Assembly: GCF_900111825.1 (NCBI RefSeq)
Contig: NZ_FOJM01000022.1
Location: 1 to 64,000 of the forward strand
Length of the DNA: 64,000 nt
Source: Pedobacter suwonensis
GTDB taxonomy: Bacteria; Bacteroidota; Bacteroidia; Sphingobacteriales; Sphingobacteriaceae
Direction of reading: 5' to 3'
Part shown: in pieces, positions 1 through 7,926 of the stretch
Numbering within the stretch: position 1 is the stretch's first letter
How the letters are laid out: every line of letters starts with the position of its first letter
Position numbers and translations under genes: made by a program
The notes under the pieces: model-generated
What the model was told of the DNA's origin: nothing
The model's database searches: none
What the model saw: the letters and a program-made list of their open reading frames with translations, nothing else

Positions 1-340
1 AGCAGCAGTACTGATTGTTGAGATCGGTGATATTTCACGTTTTAAGAAATTTGACAGGCTCAACTCATTTGTCGGACTGTGTCCTATGGAGCATTCTACG
101 GGTGAAAACGACAGAAAGGGAAGCATAACCACAAGACAGCACCGACGGCTCAGGTATATGCTCGTGGAGGCTGCCTGGGTAGCGGTAAGAACAGATCCCG
201 CCCTTACGCTATGCTATAGCAGATAGACGGCAAAGGTTGGCTCCAAACGGGCCATCATCAAGGTAGGTAGAAAACTGCTTTCCAGGGTAAGACATGTTTG
301 GAATAACCGGACACCGTATGTGAGCGGAATTGTGAAATAA
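1..340 (+). pseudogene. IS110-family transposase, 3' fragment with in-frame stop
   Basis: The frame starting at base 2 reads as the C-terminal (Transposase_20-like) part of an IS110/IS116-type DEDD transposase: a segment like RFKKFDRLNSFVGLCPMEHS, then GENDRKG and RRLRYMLVEAAW. A TAG stop interrupts the frame at 224-226, and the same frame continues to TAA at 338-340 with typical C-terminal residues (KRAIIKVGRKLLSRVRHVW). The 5' part lies outside the window. The internal stop suggests a dead copy. The element's right end should lie shortly after 340, but I could not define a terminal repeat; IS110 elements often lack one. Confidence 0.8.
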
Positions 341-877
341 AAAAAACAAAAACTAGCTGTTAAGATATGATAGACTGCTTTCTAAACCTTGCTTGGCAAA
401 AACCTGCTTTAATCAGTGTGCGGCTATCTTTAAACCTAATTATTGATAGATACCTGCGGCAAATTTAATGACCGCTAATAGGAGGATATAGCTAAGTTTT
501 TATACTTTTATAAAAAAAAAACTTCTGAGAGGCATTAATTTAAACAATAGACAGCCAATTCTCAGGACAGGGAACGTCTTTTGCCCATAAAAAAGAAAAA
601 GCTTTCTAAGCTGCTTGAAAGGGGTTTTATTCATAGGAGGTTTAATAACAAAGGCTGGTGCTACTAGGGGGCTTCATTCCATAAGCGATTTACTCCCGAT
701 GGGCGGCGTTGGTTGATTAATTTATTTAAAAATCCTATGTTAAATGCTCCAAAAGGGGGCGACTACAAATTGCCGATAATAGCGGTAAATAGCAATTATC
801 AATTGAATCATCCTCTGATTGCCTAGTCAAAGCAAAGCAGTGTCTTTTTTGTTCGTTACCACAATCTTAACCTTTAG
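341..877. other. Gene-free stretch downstream of transposase remnant
   Basis: No convincing gene is present. The frame from 584 to 826 is open apart from one TAG at 665-667 and gives protein-like composition (for example FTPDGRRWLINLF), so it may be a decayed coding remnant, but I recognise no family. The position beside a broken IS110 copy fits an insertion scar. Confidence 0.4.
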
Positions 878-907
878 TTTGGAATTTCAAACAATTTTAT
901 ATTTTTG
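878..907 (+). promoter_or_regulatory. Bacteroidota-type promoter for acyltransferase gene
   Basis: TTTG at 878-881 and TATTTTTG (matching TANNTTTG) at 900-907 are separated by 18 bases, matching the -33/-7 architecture of the Bacteroidota primary sigma factor. The expected transcription start is only a few bases before the ATG at 916, implying a very short leader. Confidence 0.5.
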
Positions 908-915
908 GTATATCT

Positions 916-1641
916 ATGATCAACTTTCTAAGGCAAGTACACCGGGTATGGTTTCTATTCTGGATACTGTTTTTCTTCGCGCTTTTTTATCCTTTATATT
1001 ACGTTACCTCCCGTAATGAGAAATATTATGGCATTCTGAATTTTTTTAGAAAAGCCAACAGCTTTTTATGCAGTCTGTTTTCAGGTGTTTTTTTTCGTTA
1101 TCAATATCAGGAAAAACTCGACTGCACAAAAACATATATATATTGTGCCAACCATACTTCTAATCTGGATATCATGATTTTTTGTATCATGGGACATGGT
1201 AAATTCCACTTTATGGGTAAAGATGAACTACTGAACAATCCTGTTTTAAGCATTTTCTTTAAAACCATCGATATATCGGTAAACCGGGAGAGTAAGATTT
1301 CTGCTTTTAGGGCTTTTAAAAAAGCTGGTGAAAACCTGGAGAAAGGGATGAGCCTGGTTATTTTTCCGGAAGGAAAAATTGATGACCACTATCCACCAAA
1401 GTTAGCCGAGTTTAAAAATGGTCCTTTCCGTTTAGCTATCGATAAAAATATCCCCTTGGTACCTGTAAGCATTATCGATGTGTGGAAAATAAACTGGGAT
1501 GACGGTTCAAAATATGGAAGTAAGCCAGGAATTTGCGATATTTACGTCCACAAACCTATCAATACTTCAACCCTGGCTGATGTTGATGCAGATGTATTGA
1601 AAGAAAAGGTTTACAGATTGATAGATAGTAAGTTGAAATAA
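916..1641 (+). CDS. 1-acyl-sn-glycerol-3-phosphate acyltransferase (PlsC-like)
   Basis: This 241-residue membrane-associated acyltransferase probably transfers an acyl chain to lysophosphatidic acid in phospholipid synthesis. A hydrophobic N-terminal segment (about residues 11-30) would anchor it in the inner membrane. The catalytic NHxxxxD motif is present (His80 to Asp85), as is the FPEG substrate-binding motif (150-153). Length is normal for PlsC. The ATG at 916 sits just after a good promoter. gatC follows after three bases, so the two are probably co-transcribed. Related lipid or ornithine-lipid acyltransferases share these motifs, so the exact acceptor is not certain. Confidence 0.85.
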   Translation: MINFLRQVHRVWFLFWILFFFALFYPLYYVTSRNEKYYGILNFFRKANSFLCSLFSGVFFRYQYQEKLDCTKTYIYCANHTSNLDIMIFCIMGHGKFHFMGKDELLNNPVLSIFFKTIDISVNRESKISAFRAFKKAGENLEKGMSLVIFPEGKIDDHYPPKLAEFKNGPFRLAIDKNIPLVPVSIIDVWKINWDDGSKYGSKPGICDIYVHKPINTSTLADVDADVLKEKVYRLIDSKLK

Positions 1642-1644
1642 AAT

Positions 1645-1935
1645 ATGAATTTAGACGCAAAAACCATTCATAAAATAGCTGATCTGGCCCGAATTCATAT
1701 TGATGAAAAGCAGGTGGATACATTGATTCCTGAAATGAATAAAATTTTATCGTTCATGGAAAAGTTAAATGAATTAGATACTGCTAACGTAAAACCTTTG
1801 GTTTATATGAACGAATCTGTAAATGTTTGGAGAGAGGATATAATCAAGCAGGAAATTACTACTGCCGATGGTTTGAAAAATGCCGCTAAGCATACCGATC
1901 AGTTTTTTATGGTGCCAAAAATTATTGAAAAATAA
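1645..1935 (+). CDS. gatC: Asp-tRNA(Asn)/Glu-tRNA(Gln) amidotransferase subunit C
   Basis: This 96-residue protein matches GatC, the small subunit that stabilises the GatA-GatB complex, which converts Glu-tRNA(Gln) or Asp-tRNA(Asn) to the amidated form. Diagnostic features are the N-terminal helix (KIADLARIHIDE), the central LSFMEKLNELDT segment and the C-terminal DQFFMVPKII motif that wraps around GatA. It starts three bases after the acyltransferase stop. gatA and gatB are not in the window, as is common in Bacteroidota. Confidence 0.93.
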   Translation: MNLDAKTIHKIADLARIHIDEKQVDTLIPEMNKILSFMEKLNELDTANVKPLVYMNESVNVWREDIIKQEITTADGLKNAAKHTDQFFMVPKIIEK

Positions 1936-2061
1936 TAATTTTTCATCATGCTGTTCTAATAACCAATATGATTATTAGGTATCCCTAAAGATTAAGATTA
2001 TGCTTAATTTTTAACCTCTTGTAACATCTTGCCTGCTATGCTTGTCTAAAAAAGAAAAAAC

Positions 2062-2820
2062 ATGGAGAAACCACTCATCACGATAAAAGAAATTGGCCGT
2101 AAATATGTGATTGGATCTGAAGTGATTCACGCTTTAAAATCAGTTTCTTTAGATATTTACAAAGGTGAATTTGTTGCTTTGATGGGGCCATCTGGTTCTG
2201 GAAAATCAACCCTGATGAACATTTTAGGTTGTTTGGACACGCCATCAAGCGGAACATATGTTTTAAACGGAACTAATGTAAGCCAGATGAGTGATGATGC
2301 CTTAGCAGAAGTGCGCAATAAGGAAATCGGTTTCGTTTTCCAGACTTTTAATTTATTGCCGCGTTCTACATCTTTAGACAACGTTGCTTTACCTTTGATT
2401 TATGCCGGAACCAGTAAAAAGGACCGCGATTCAAGGGCTGCCAAAGCATTAGAAAATGTGGGACTGGGTAACCGTATGGACCATAAACCCAACGAACTTT
2501 CGGGCGGTCAACGTCAGCGTGTAGCTGTAGCCAGGGCTTTAATCAATAACCCTTCCATCATCTTGGCCGATGAGCCTACCGGTAACTTAGATACCAAAAC
2601 TTCCATTGAAATTATGGGGCTTTTAGAAGAAATCCATAGTAAAGGCAATACCATTATTTTGGTTACACACGAGGAAGATATTGCGCAGCATGCCCACCGT
2701 ATCGTGCGTATGCGTGATGGTTTGATCGAAAATGACTATTTAAATACAGATATAAAAAATGTATCCCCGCGTTTGCAGGCACTGAAAGAAGCGGGCAGCG
2801 ATTGGGAAAAAATTAATTAA
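2062..2820 (+). CDS. ABC transporter ATP-binding protein, MacB/LolD type
   Basis: A 252-residue ATPase with Walker A (GPSGSGKST, residues 42-50), Q-loop (Gln94), signature LSGGQ (146-150) and Walker B (IILADE, 166-171) followed by PTGNLD. The sequence style is that of the LolD/MacB/FtsE clade, which drives FtsX-like permeases in lipoprotein release, macrolide or peptide export, or cell-wall control. No permease is adjacent, but a MacB-type permease lies at 6247-7491 on the same strand with its own start; the two may form one transporter, which is inference. The C-terminal tail of about 30 residues after the ABC fold is typical of Bacteroidota members. Confidence 0.88.
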   Translation: MEKPLITIKEIGRKYVIGSEVIHALKSVSLDIYKGEFVALMGPSGSGKSTLMNILGCLDTPSSGTYVLNGTNVSQMSDDALAEVRNKEIGFVFQTFNLLPRSTSLDNVALPLIYAGTSKKDRDSRAAKALENVGLGNRMDHKPNELSGGQRQRVAVARALINNPSIILADEPTGNLDTKTSIEIMGLLEEIHSKGNTIILVTHEEDIAQHAHRIVRMRDGLIENDYLNTDIKNVSPRLQALKEAGSDWEKIN

Positions 2821-2885
2821 CCCCTAATTCCCCTAAAGGGGGCTTTTAGGATTAACCATATTATTACCCCTTAAGGGGTTAGGGG
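2821..2885. repeat. REP-like palindromic element with three predicted stems
   Basis: CCCCTAA (2821-2827) pairs with TTAGGGG (2879-2885). Between them are CCCC-TAAA-GGGG (2830-2841) and the perfect palindrome CCCCTTAAGGGG (2867-2878). The G/C-rich runs contrast with the AT-rich surroundings. The element ends two bases before the next start codon, so it forms the 5' untranslated region of the cobalamin adenosyltransferase gene if that is transcribed with the ABC gene. Confidence 0.65.
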
Positions 2886-2887
2886 AT

Positions 2888-3436
2888 ATGAAAATCTACA
2901 CTAAAACAGGCGATAAGGGCCAGACCTCACTAATTGGTGGTACCCGTGTTCCCAAATATCACTTGCGCATAGAAGTTTATGGAACTGTTGATGAATTAAA
3001 TTCATATATCGGTTTAATTATGTGTCAGGATATTGACAACTATGATCAGCAATTACTAAAGGAAATTCAGGACAGGCTATTTACCATCGGAGCTTCCTTG
3101 GCGGCAGACCCTGACAAATCTAAAATGAAGATTCCAGATCTGCATGATGCTGATATTGCCTTATTGGAAAAGGAGATGGATCTGATGAACGAAAATCTGC
3201 CTGACTTAAAACACTTTGTTTTGCCGGGTGGAAACACGGTAATTTCTTACTGCCATATTGCACGTTGTATTTGCAGACGAGCTGAACGTTTGGCAGTGGC
3301 CCTTGCAGAAAATAGCTTTGTAGATGAGCATGTAACCATTTATTTAAATCGTTTAAGTGACTATTTATTCGTTTTGGCACGAAAACTGACCGTATATTTT
3401 AACGCCGAAGAAAATATTTGGATTCCTAGGGTTTAA
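2888..3436 (+). CDS. ATP:cob(I)alamin adenosyltransferase, PduO/MMAB type
   Basis: A 182-residue enzyme that adenosylates cob(I)alamin to coenzyme B12. The N-terminal ATP-binding signature (KIYTKTGDKGQTSLIGG, from residue 2) is followed by VYGTVDELNSYIG and the C-terminal motif CRRAERLAVAL, with NRLSDYLFVLAR near the end, all diagnostic of the PduO family. Length is typical. It probably serves methylmalonyl-CoA mutase or other B12 enzymes encoded elsewhere. The start is directly preceded by the hairpin-rich element at 2821-2885; no cobalamin riboswitch was recognised. Confidence 0.93.
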   Translation: MKIYTKTGDKGQTSLIGGTRVPKYHLRIEVYGTVDELNSYIGLIMCQDIDNYDQQLLKEIQDRLFTIGASLAADPDKSKMKIPDLHDADIALLEKEMDLMNENLPDLKHFVLPGGNTVISYCHIARCICRRAERLAVALAENSFVDEHVTIYLNRLSDYLFVLARKLTVYFNAEENIWIPRV

Positions 3437-3451
3437 TAGTGGAAAAATAAG

Positions 3452-3483
3452 TTTGTTTTGCTCAAAAATTTTGATATAATTTG
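3452..3483 (+). promoter_or_regulatory. Probable promoter for the DUF2795 gene
   Basis: TTTG at 3452-3455, a 19-base spacer, then TATAATTTG at 3475-3483. The -7 box has three rather than two bases between TA and TTTG, the same variant as in the galT promoter. Confidence 0.4.
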
Positions 3484-3521
3484 CGCAATAATAAGAATAG
3501 GAATTTAATTGAATTGACGAT

Positions 3522-3743
3522 ATGTATTGGACATTAGAACTAGCATCGCACCTGGAAGACGCACCATGGCCTGCAACTAAAGATGAATTAATTGATTATG
3601 GTATCCGCTCTGGTGCCCCGGTAGAAGTAATAGAAAATTTACAGGCATTAGAAGACGATGGAGAACCTTACGAAACCATTGAGGAAATTTGGCCGGATTA
3701 CCCAACTAAAGAAGATTTTTTCTTTAATGAGGATGAATACTAA
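3522..3743 (+). CDS. DUF2795 domain-containing small acidic protein
   Basis: A 73-residue, very acidic soluble protein resembling the DUF2795 family, which is conserved in Bacteroidota and of unknown function. It shows the typical MYWTLELASHLEDAPWPATKDELIDY start and an acidic tail ending FFFNEDEY. It has its own promoter upstream and an intrinsic terminator at 3758-3793, so it appears monocistronic. No catalytic motif is visible. Confidence 0.8.
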   Translation: MYWTLELASHLEDAPWPATKDELIDYGIRSGAPVEVIENLQALEDDGEPYETIEEIWPDYPTKEDFFFNEDEY

Positions 3744-3757
3744 AGCTTAATAAAACA

Positions 3758-3793
3758 TAAAAAACCTTTCAGAAATACTGAAAGGTTTTTTTA
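3758..3793 (+). terminator. Intrinsic terminator
   Basis: AAAACCTTTCAG and CTGAAAGGTTTT form a 12-bp perfect stem around a five-base loop, followed by a T tract. It ends the DUF2795 transcript. Confidence 0.9.
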
Positions 3794-3916
3794 TACAGGT
3801 TGTTTTTTGATATTGTAAATCAATACAGTAGCCAAATATTTTACATTTTCTAAACAAAAGCTTCAATAGGGGTGTTAATAAAGCAAAAATATAAACATTG
3901 CTAAAAAATTAACACT

Positions 3917-4075
3917 ATGGGAAATTTATTGTACTTAGTCGCAGTAGTATTAGTTATACTATGGGTGATCGGATTTGTATTTCACGGCTTCGGCGACGTT
4001 GGTGGTATAATCCACGTTTTACTGGTAATCGCAGTTATTGCTATCTTATTAAAGGTAATTGGTAGGGCAGCGTAA
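3917..4075 (+). CDS. Small lmo0937-family membrane protein
   Basis: A 52-residue ORF (ATG 3917, TAA 4073-4075) with two hydrophobic segments, about residues 4-21 and 30-46, separated by a glycine-rich FHGFGDVGG turn. This matches the lmo0937/DUF5670 family of tiny two-helix membrane proteins, often stress-induced in Bacteroidota but without a known biochemical role. An intrinsic terminator lies at 4138-4175 and a terminator precedes it, so it is a stand-alone transcript. Confidence 0.85.
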   Translation: MGNLLYLVAVVLVILWVIGFVFHGFGDVGGIIHVLLVIAVIAILLKVIGRAA

Positions 4076-4137
4076 AATAAAGTTGTCACCAAATTCATTC
4101 ATTCAAGAAGTAAGAAAACACTTTTAAATAGATGGAT

Positions 4138-4175
4138 TAAAAAAAGGAGTTTCATTTTTGGAATTCCTTTTTTTC
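4138..4175. terminator. Intrinsic terminator between small membrane protein and ispD
   Basis: AAAAAAAGGA...TCCTTTTTTT forms a long stem with two G-T wobbles around a short loop. Because the arms are A- and T-rich ends it can work in either direction, between the + strand small gene and the - strand ispD. Confidence 0.75.
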
Positions 4176-4254
4176 ATATAAGCTTTTGCTAAAACTTAAC
4201 TCAATTAAAGGAATTTGATGAGGTAAGGCTTATTTTCGAATCAGAATCCAGCCT

Positions 4255-4920
4255 TTAGTTTTTTAGCAACAATTCGGCAAGTTCGAGATCAATGGGGTAG
4301 GTGATTTTAATATTAGCTCTTTCTCCTTCAATAATATTGATTTCGTGCCCAATACCTTCTACTACACTTGCATCATCGGTAAAATGAGGGTTGAATTCCT
4401 GATTGTAAGCCTCTTTAAGGATGTCAAGGCTGAAAGTTTGCGGGGTTTGCACTAAAAAGATCTCATCACGTTTTAAAGCTGATGTTTTTTTGTTTTTAAC
4501 CAAACGTACGCTATCGCTTGATTGCACTGCCGCAATAACATTGCCTTGTTTTGCAGCTTCTGCATAGCAGCTATCAATCAGTCTTTTTGAAACCAGCGGA
4601 CGAACAGCGTCATGAATGGCAACGTAGGCCTCTTCTTCAATGCTATAAATGGCATTTTTAACAGAATAAAAGCGCTCTATGCCGCCGTCAACAATCTGGT
4701 GTGGTATATGGAAATTAAATTCCTTGCAGAGTCTGCCCCAGTAAGCCTGCTGATCTTTATTTAAAACCAATAAGATTTTGGGTTGAGTATTGCTGGCCGC
4801 GAAAGCTTTTATGGTATGCATCAAAACCGGCAGGTTTTTAAGCAGTAGAAATTGTTTTGGGGTTTCTGTTTGCATCCGATTGCCAGAACCGCCTGCTACA
4901 ATTATAGCGTAGTATTTCAT
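4255..4920 (-). CDS. ispD: 2-C-methyl-D-erythritol 4-phosphate cytidylyltransferase
   Basis: A 221-residue cytosolic enzyme that transfers CMP from CTP to MEP in the non-mevalonate isoprenoid pathway. Characteristic motifs are the N-terminal AIIVAGGSGNRM nucleotide loop with TPKQFL, the AIHDAVRP motif, and QTPQTF near residue 160. Length is slightly short but within the family range. queA lies upstream on the same strand, 75 bases away, separated by an inverted phrase repeat; co-transcription is possible. Confidence 0.93.
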   Translation of the reverse strand: MKYYAIIVAGGSGNRMQTETPKQFLLLKNLPVLMHTIKAFAASNTQPKILLVLNKDQQAYWGRLCKEFNFHIPHQIVDGGIERFYSVKNAIYSIEEEAYVAIHDAVRPLVSKRLIDSCYAEAAKQGNVIAAVQSSDSVRLVKNKKTSALKRDEIFLVQTPQTFSLDILKEAYNQEFNPHFTDDASVVEGIGHEINIIEGERANIKITYPIDLELAELLLKN

Positions 4921-4924
4921 TTGA

Positions 4925-4985
4925 AGCGATATGAGATGATAGATATGAGATATGAGACTTGGTTTAACTCAAATCTCATATCTCA
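4925..4985. repeat. Inverted phrase repeat (ATATGAGA words)
   Basis: The stretch consists of reiterated ATGAGAT/GATATGAGA words. GAGATATGAGA (4947-4957) is perfectly complementary to TCTCATATCTC (4974-4984), so a hairpin with an 11-bp stem can form between queA and ispD. The same word family recurs at 60112-60193 before trpA. Confidence 0.7.
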
Positions 4986-4995
4986 CTGCTCAAAT

Positions 4996-6045
4996 CTATA
5001 TAATTAGCATGGCATCGCCATAGCTGTAAAATTTATATTTTTCTTTTACTGCAACTTCGTATGCATTCATTACATTTTCATACCCGCCAAATGCGCTAAC
5101 CATCATCAATAAAGTAGATTCTGGCGTATGGAAATTGGTGATCATAGCGTTTGCAATGCTGAAATCGTAAGGAGGGAAGATAAACTTACTGGTCCAATCG
5201 TTTGCCGCCTTTAATGTTCTGTTGGCAGAAACAGCAGATTCGATTGCACGCATGGAAGTTGTTCCAACTGCACAGATTTTTTTTCTGTCTTCGATCGCTT
5301 TGTTTACAATGTTTGCATCTTTTTGTTCGATGATAAACTGCTCCGAATCCATTTTGTGTTTAGTCAAATCCTCAACCTCAACCGTCCTGAAAGTCCCTAA
5401 ACCTACGTGTAGCGTTACTTCTGCGAATTCTACTCCTTTAAGTTCAAGACGTTTCATCAGTTCACGGCTGAAGTGTAAACCTGCAGTTGGAGCTGCTACT
5501 GCGCCTTCGTGTTTAGCGAAAATAGTTTGGTAACGCTCTTTATCTTCAGCAGTAGCTTTACGTTTAATATATTTAGGAAGTGGGGTTTCGCCTAAAATTT
5601 CAACATTTTTTCTGAATTCTTCATCTGTCCCTTCAAATAAGAAACGGATGGTACGCCCACGTGATGTAGTATTATCTACAACCTCGGCAACCAGCAGGTC
5701 ATCGTCTCCAAAATATAGTTTATTGCCTACACGGATTTTACGTGCCGGATCTACCAGAACATCCCATAAACGTAATTCCTTATTTAATTCACGTAGCAAG
5801 AAAACCTCAATAGTAGCACCGGTTTTTTCTTTATTTCCATATAAACGGGCAGGAAAAACCTTTGTGTTGTTTAATATCATGACGTCTTTGTCATCGAAAT
5901 AACCTAAAACGTCTTTGAAAATTTTATGCTCAATTTTACCGCTGTCTTTATGTAAAACCATTAAGCGGGCTTCATCGCGTTGTTCTGCCGGATTATTGGC
6001 TACTAAAGATTCAGGTAAGTTGAATTTGAATTGTGATAATTTCAT
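4996..6045 (-). CDS. queA: tRNA preQ1(34) S-adenosylmethionine ribosyltransferase-isomerase
   Basis: This enzyme transfers and isomerises the ribosyl group of SAM onto preQ1-tRNA to form epoxyqueuosine. I place the start at the ATG at 6045 (349 residues, MKLSQFKFNLPESL), not the upstream one at 6114: the family begins here and a TATTTTTG -7 box on the minus strand (6068-6075) lies between the two. Signature segments are VLHKDSGKIEH, KVFPARLYG, GAVAAPTAGLHFS and VGLGTFRTV, and the C-terminus has NFHTPESTLLMMVSAF. Length is normal. Confidence 0.95.
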   Translation of the reverse strand: MKLSQFKFNLPESLVANNPAEQRDEARLMVLHKDSGKIEHKIFKDVLGYFDDKDVMILNNTKVFPARLYGNKEKTGATIEVFLLRELNKELRLWDVLVDPARKIRVGNKLYFGDDDLLVAEVVDNTTSRGRTIRFLFEGTDEEFRKNVEILGETPLPKYIKRKATAEDKERYQTIFAKHEGAVAAPTAGLHFSRELMKRLELKGVEFAEVTLHVGLGTFRTVEVEDLTKHKMDSEQFIIEQKDANIVNKAIEDRKKICAVGTTSMRAIESAVSANRTLKAANDWTSKFIFPPYDFSIANAMITNFHTPESTLLMMVSAFGGYENVMNAYEVAVKEKYKFYSYGDAMLII

Positions 6046-6067
6046 TCTTGATGAATTTTTTGAGGTG

Positions 6068-6075
6068 CAAAAATA
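6068..6075 (-). promoter_or_regulatory. -7 element upstream of queA
   Basis: On the minus strand the bases read TATTTTTG (TANNTTTG consensus), about 23 bases upstream of the chosen queA ATG. No TTTG at the ideal -33 distance was found, so support is partial. Confidence 0.45.
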
Positions 6076-6246
6076 CGAATTTAATTTTTCTTTTTCGTAT
6101 TTTATCAAACGCAATTTATGTATATTATGTTTTGATCATTTTAAATCAAAATATACAATGCTATCCGCGTATTAATAGACATAAAATTAATTAGTTTTGA
6201 CCATAATCTGTAACCTTTTCAAAGGCTTTGCATCTAACCTGTAATT

Positions 6247-7491
6247 ATGATAATCTTTAGGCTAATAGGCGAGAGTTTCCGTTTTGCATTTGATGCATTG
6301 CGCCAGAATAAATTACGCACCATGTTATCGCTTCTGGCTATAACGATCGGTATTTTTACCATTATAGCTGTATTTTCTGCGGTAGATACCTTTCGTGGAA
6401 AATTGCAGGCCAGTGTAGATAAATTAGGCTCTAATACCATTTATATTCAAAAATGGCCATGGAGTTTTGGTGATAATTATCCTTGGTGGAAATATATGAA
6501 CCGCCCTCAGCCTTCATTGCGTGATTTCGAAGCGCTCCGCGAGCGGATTGAAAATGCTCAAGGCGTTACATTCGAAATATCGGCTAGCGATAGGGTTATC
6601 AAATATAGAAGTAGCTCGGTTGAAGGAATTTCGGTTTGGGCGGCATCGCACGATTTTAATAAAACCTGGAATTTCGAGCTTCAGGATGGACGTTATTTTA
6701 CTGAAAATGAAAGTAAAAATGGATCTCCTGTCTGTATTTTAGGTTCTGACATAGCCGATGGACTTTTTAATGGAGATGCAGCAGTGGGTAAGCAGGTACA
6801 GATTTTAGGGAGAAGGTTAACGGTTATTGGTGTTTTTAACAAAGAAGGGGAGGATATGTTAGGTACTTCGCTCGATAAAAATGTAAATATTCCCATTACT
6901 TTTGCAAAGGGTGTTTTAGACATCCAAAATGAACGTTATGGCCCGCAAATTACTGTTCGCGGTAATGATAATGTAAGCCTTGAAGAGGTAGAGAGCGAAT
7001 TGAGGGGGTTAATGCGCTCCATCCATAGAATCAAGCCCGGCAAGGAAGAAGATTTTGCGCTAAATAAAACCACTATTATTTCTAATCAGTTGGACTCGAT
7101 GTTTAAGATGGTTAATATTGCAGGTTGGGTAATTGGCGGATTTTCGATTTTGGTTGGTGGTTTTAGTATTGCCAATATCATGTTTGTGTCGGTTAAAGAA
7201 CGTACCAATATTATTGGTATCCAGAAATCGTTAGGTGCAAAAAACTATTTTATATTGCTTCAATTTATTTTTGAGTCTATTTCGCTTTGTATTTTAGGTG
7301 GTTTACTGGGGTTGTTACTCGTCTTTCTGCTCGCTCTGGCCATCGGTGCCGCGACAGATTTTCATATTATATTAGGACTGAATAATATTGCTTTAGGCAT
7401 TGGTATATCCATTATTATTGGCACTATATCCGGTTTTTGGCCAGCCTATTCAGCGTCAAGGCTGGATCCCGTGGAGGCAATCAGAAGCTAG
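6247..7491 (+). CDS. ABC transporter permease, MacB/FtsX type
   Basis: A 414-residue inner-membrane permease. One helix near residues 28-48 (LLAITIGIFTIIAVFSAV) is followed by a periplasmic MacB_PCD-like domain (about 50-275) and three C-terminal helices (about 285-310, 335-365, 375-400) with the FtsX signature around VKERTNIIGIQKSLGAK and the conserved ending ARSLDPVEAIRS-like (here SASRLDPVEAIRS). It acts with a LolD/MacB-type ATPase; the unpaired ATPase at 2062-2820 is the nearest candidate partner. Substrate cannot be read from the sequence. No efflux adaptor (MacA-like) gene is adjacent. Confidence 0.88.
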   Translation: MIIFRLIGESFRFAFDALRQNKLRTMLSLLAITIGIFTIIAVFSAVDTFRGKLQASVDKLGSNTIYIQKWPWSFGDNYPWWKYMNRPQPSLRDFEALRERIENAQGVTFEISASDRVIKYRSSSVEGISVWAASHDFNKTWNFELQDGRYFTENESKNGSPVCILGSDIADGLFNGDAAVGKQVQILGRRLTVIGVFNKEGEDMLGTSLDKNVNIPITFAKGVLDIQNERYGPQITVRGNDNVSLEEVESELRGLMRSIHRIKPGKEEDFALNKTTIISNQLDSMFKMVNIAGWVIGGFSILVGGFSIANIMFVSVKERTNIIGIQKSLGAKNYFILLQFIFESISLCILGGLLGLLLVFLLALAIGAATDFHIILGLNNIALGIGISIIIGTISGFWPAYSASRLDPVEAIRS

Positions 7492-7887
7492 AACAGTTAT
7501 CATTTGCCGGTTTGCAGTTGAAGTGCCTTACTGTTCATAAATCTTACTTCGTTGGATTGACCGGAGCAAGGCACGAGCGGGGACCAGCAAAGAAATAAAG
7601 ACAAATAGCTCCCCTGAAGAATACTGGCGATCATTTTAAAAAATAGATTAAATCGTCACGTGGTCATTTTGACAAGAAACACTTAAATAAATGCTCATTT
7701 TTATTGGTGTTATATGCTTAACTATTTGTTTTACAAGTGTTTTTTTAGCGCGTAATTTAAATCATCTTTATCAATCGATACCATTTTTGGATGATCTCAA
7801 ATAATTAATGTTTATGCCTCGTTGATTCTAAGTGGGGAAAGATTAAATCAGATTAAAACTCTTTTTTGAATTATTATTTTTAACAAG
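7492..7887. other. Gene-free stretch before TonB receptor
   Basis: About 400 bases without a supported gene. The part 7555-7600 is locally GC-rich (GGAGCAAGGCACGAGCGGGG) and reminiscent of degraded dispersed repeats; the rest is AT-rich and without evident structure. Confidence 0.4.
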
Positions 7888-7907
7888 TCTAAATAATGTT
7901 AGATTTG
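7888..7907 (+). promoter_or_regulatory. -7 box with overlapping dyad upstream of TonB receptor
   Basis: TAGATTTG at 7900-7907 matches TANNTTTG, 19 bases before the ATG. An inverted pair TCTAA (7888-7892) and TTAGA (7899-7903) overlaps it, a layout expected for a repressor site such as one for an iron-dependent DtxR/IdeR-like or Fur-like regulator. No clear -33 box was found at the ideal spacing. The regulator assignment is speculation based on the receptor's probable role. Confidence 0.35.
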
Positions 7908-7926
7908 CCGAAATTTCTATAATTCC

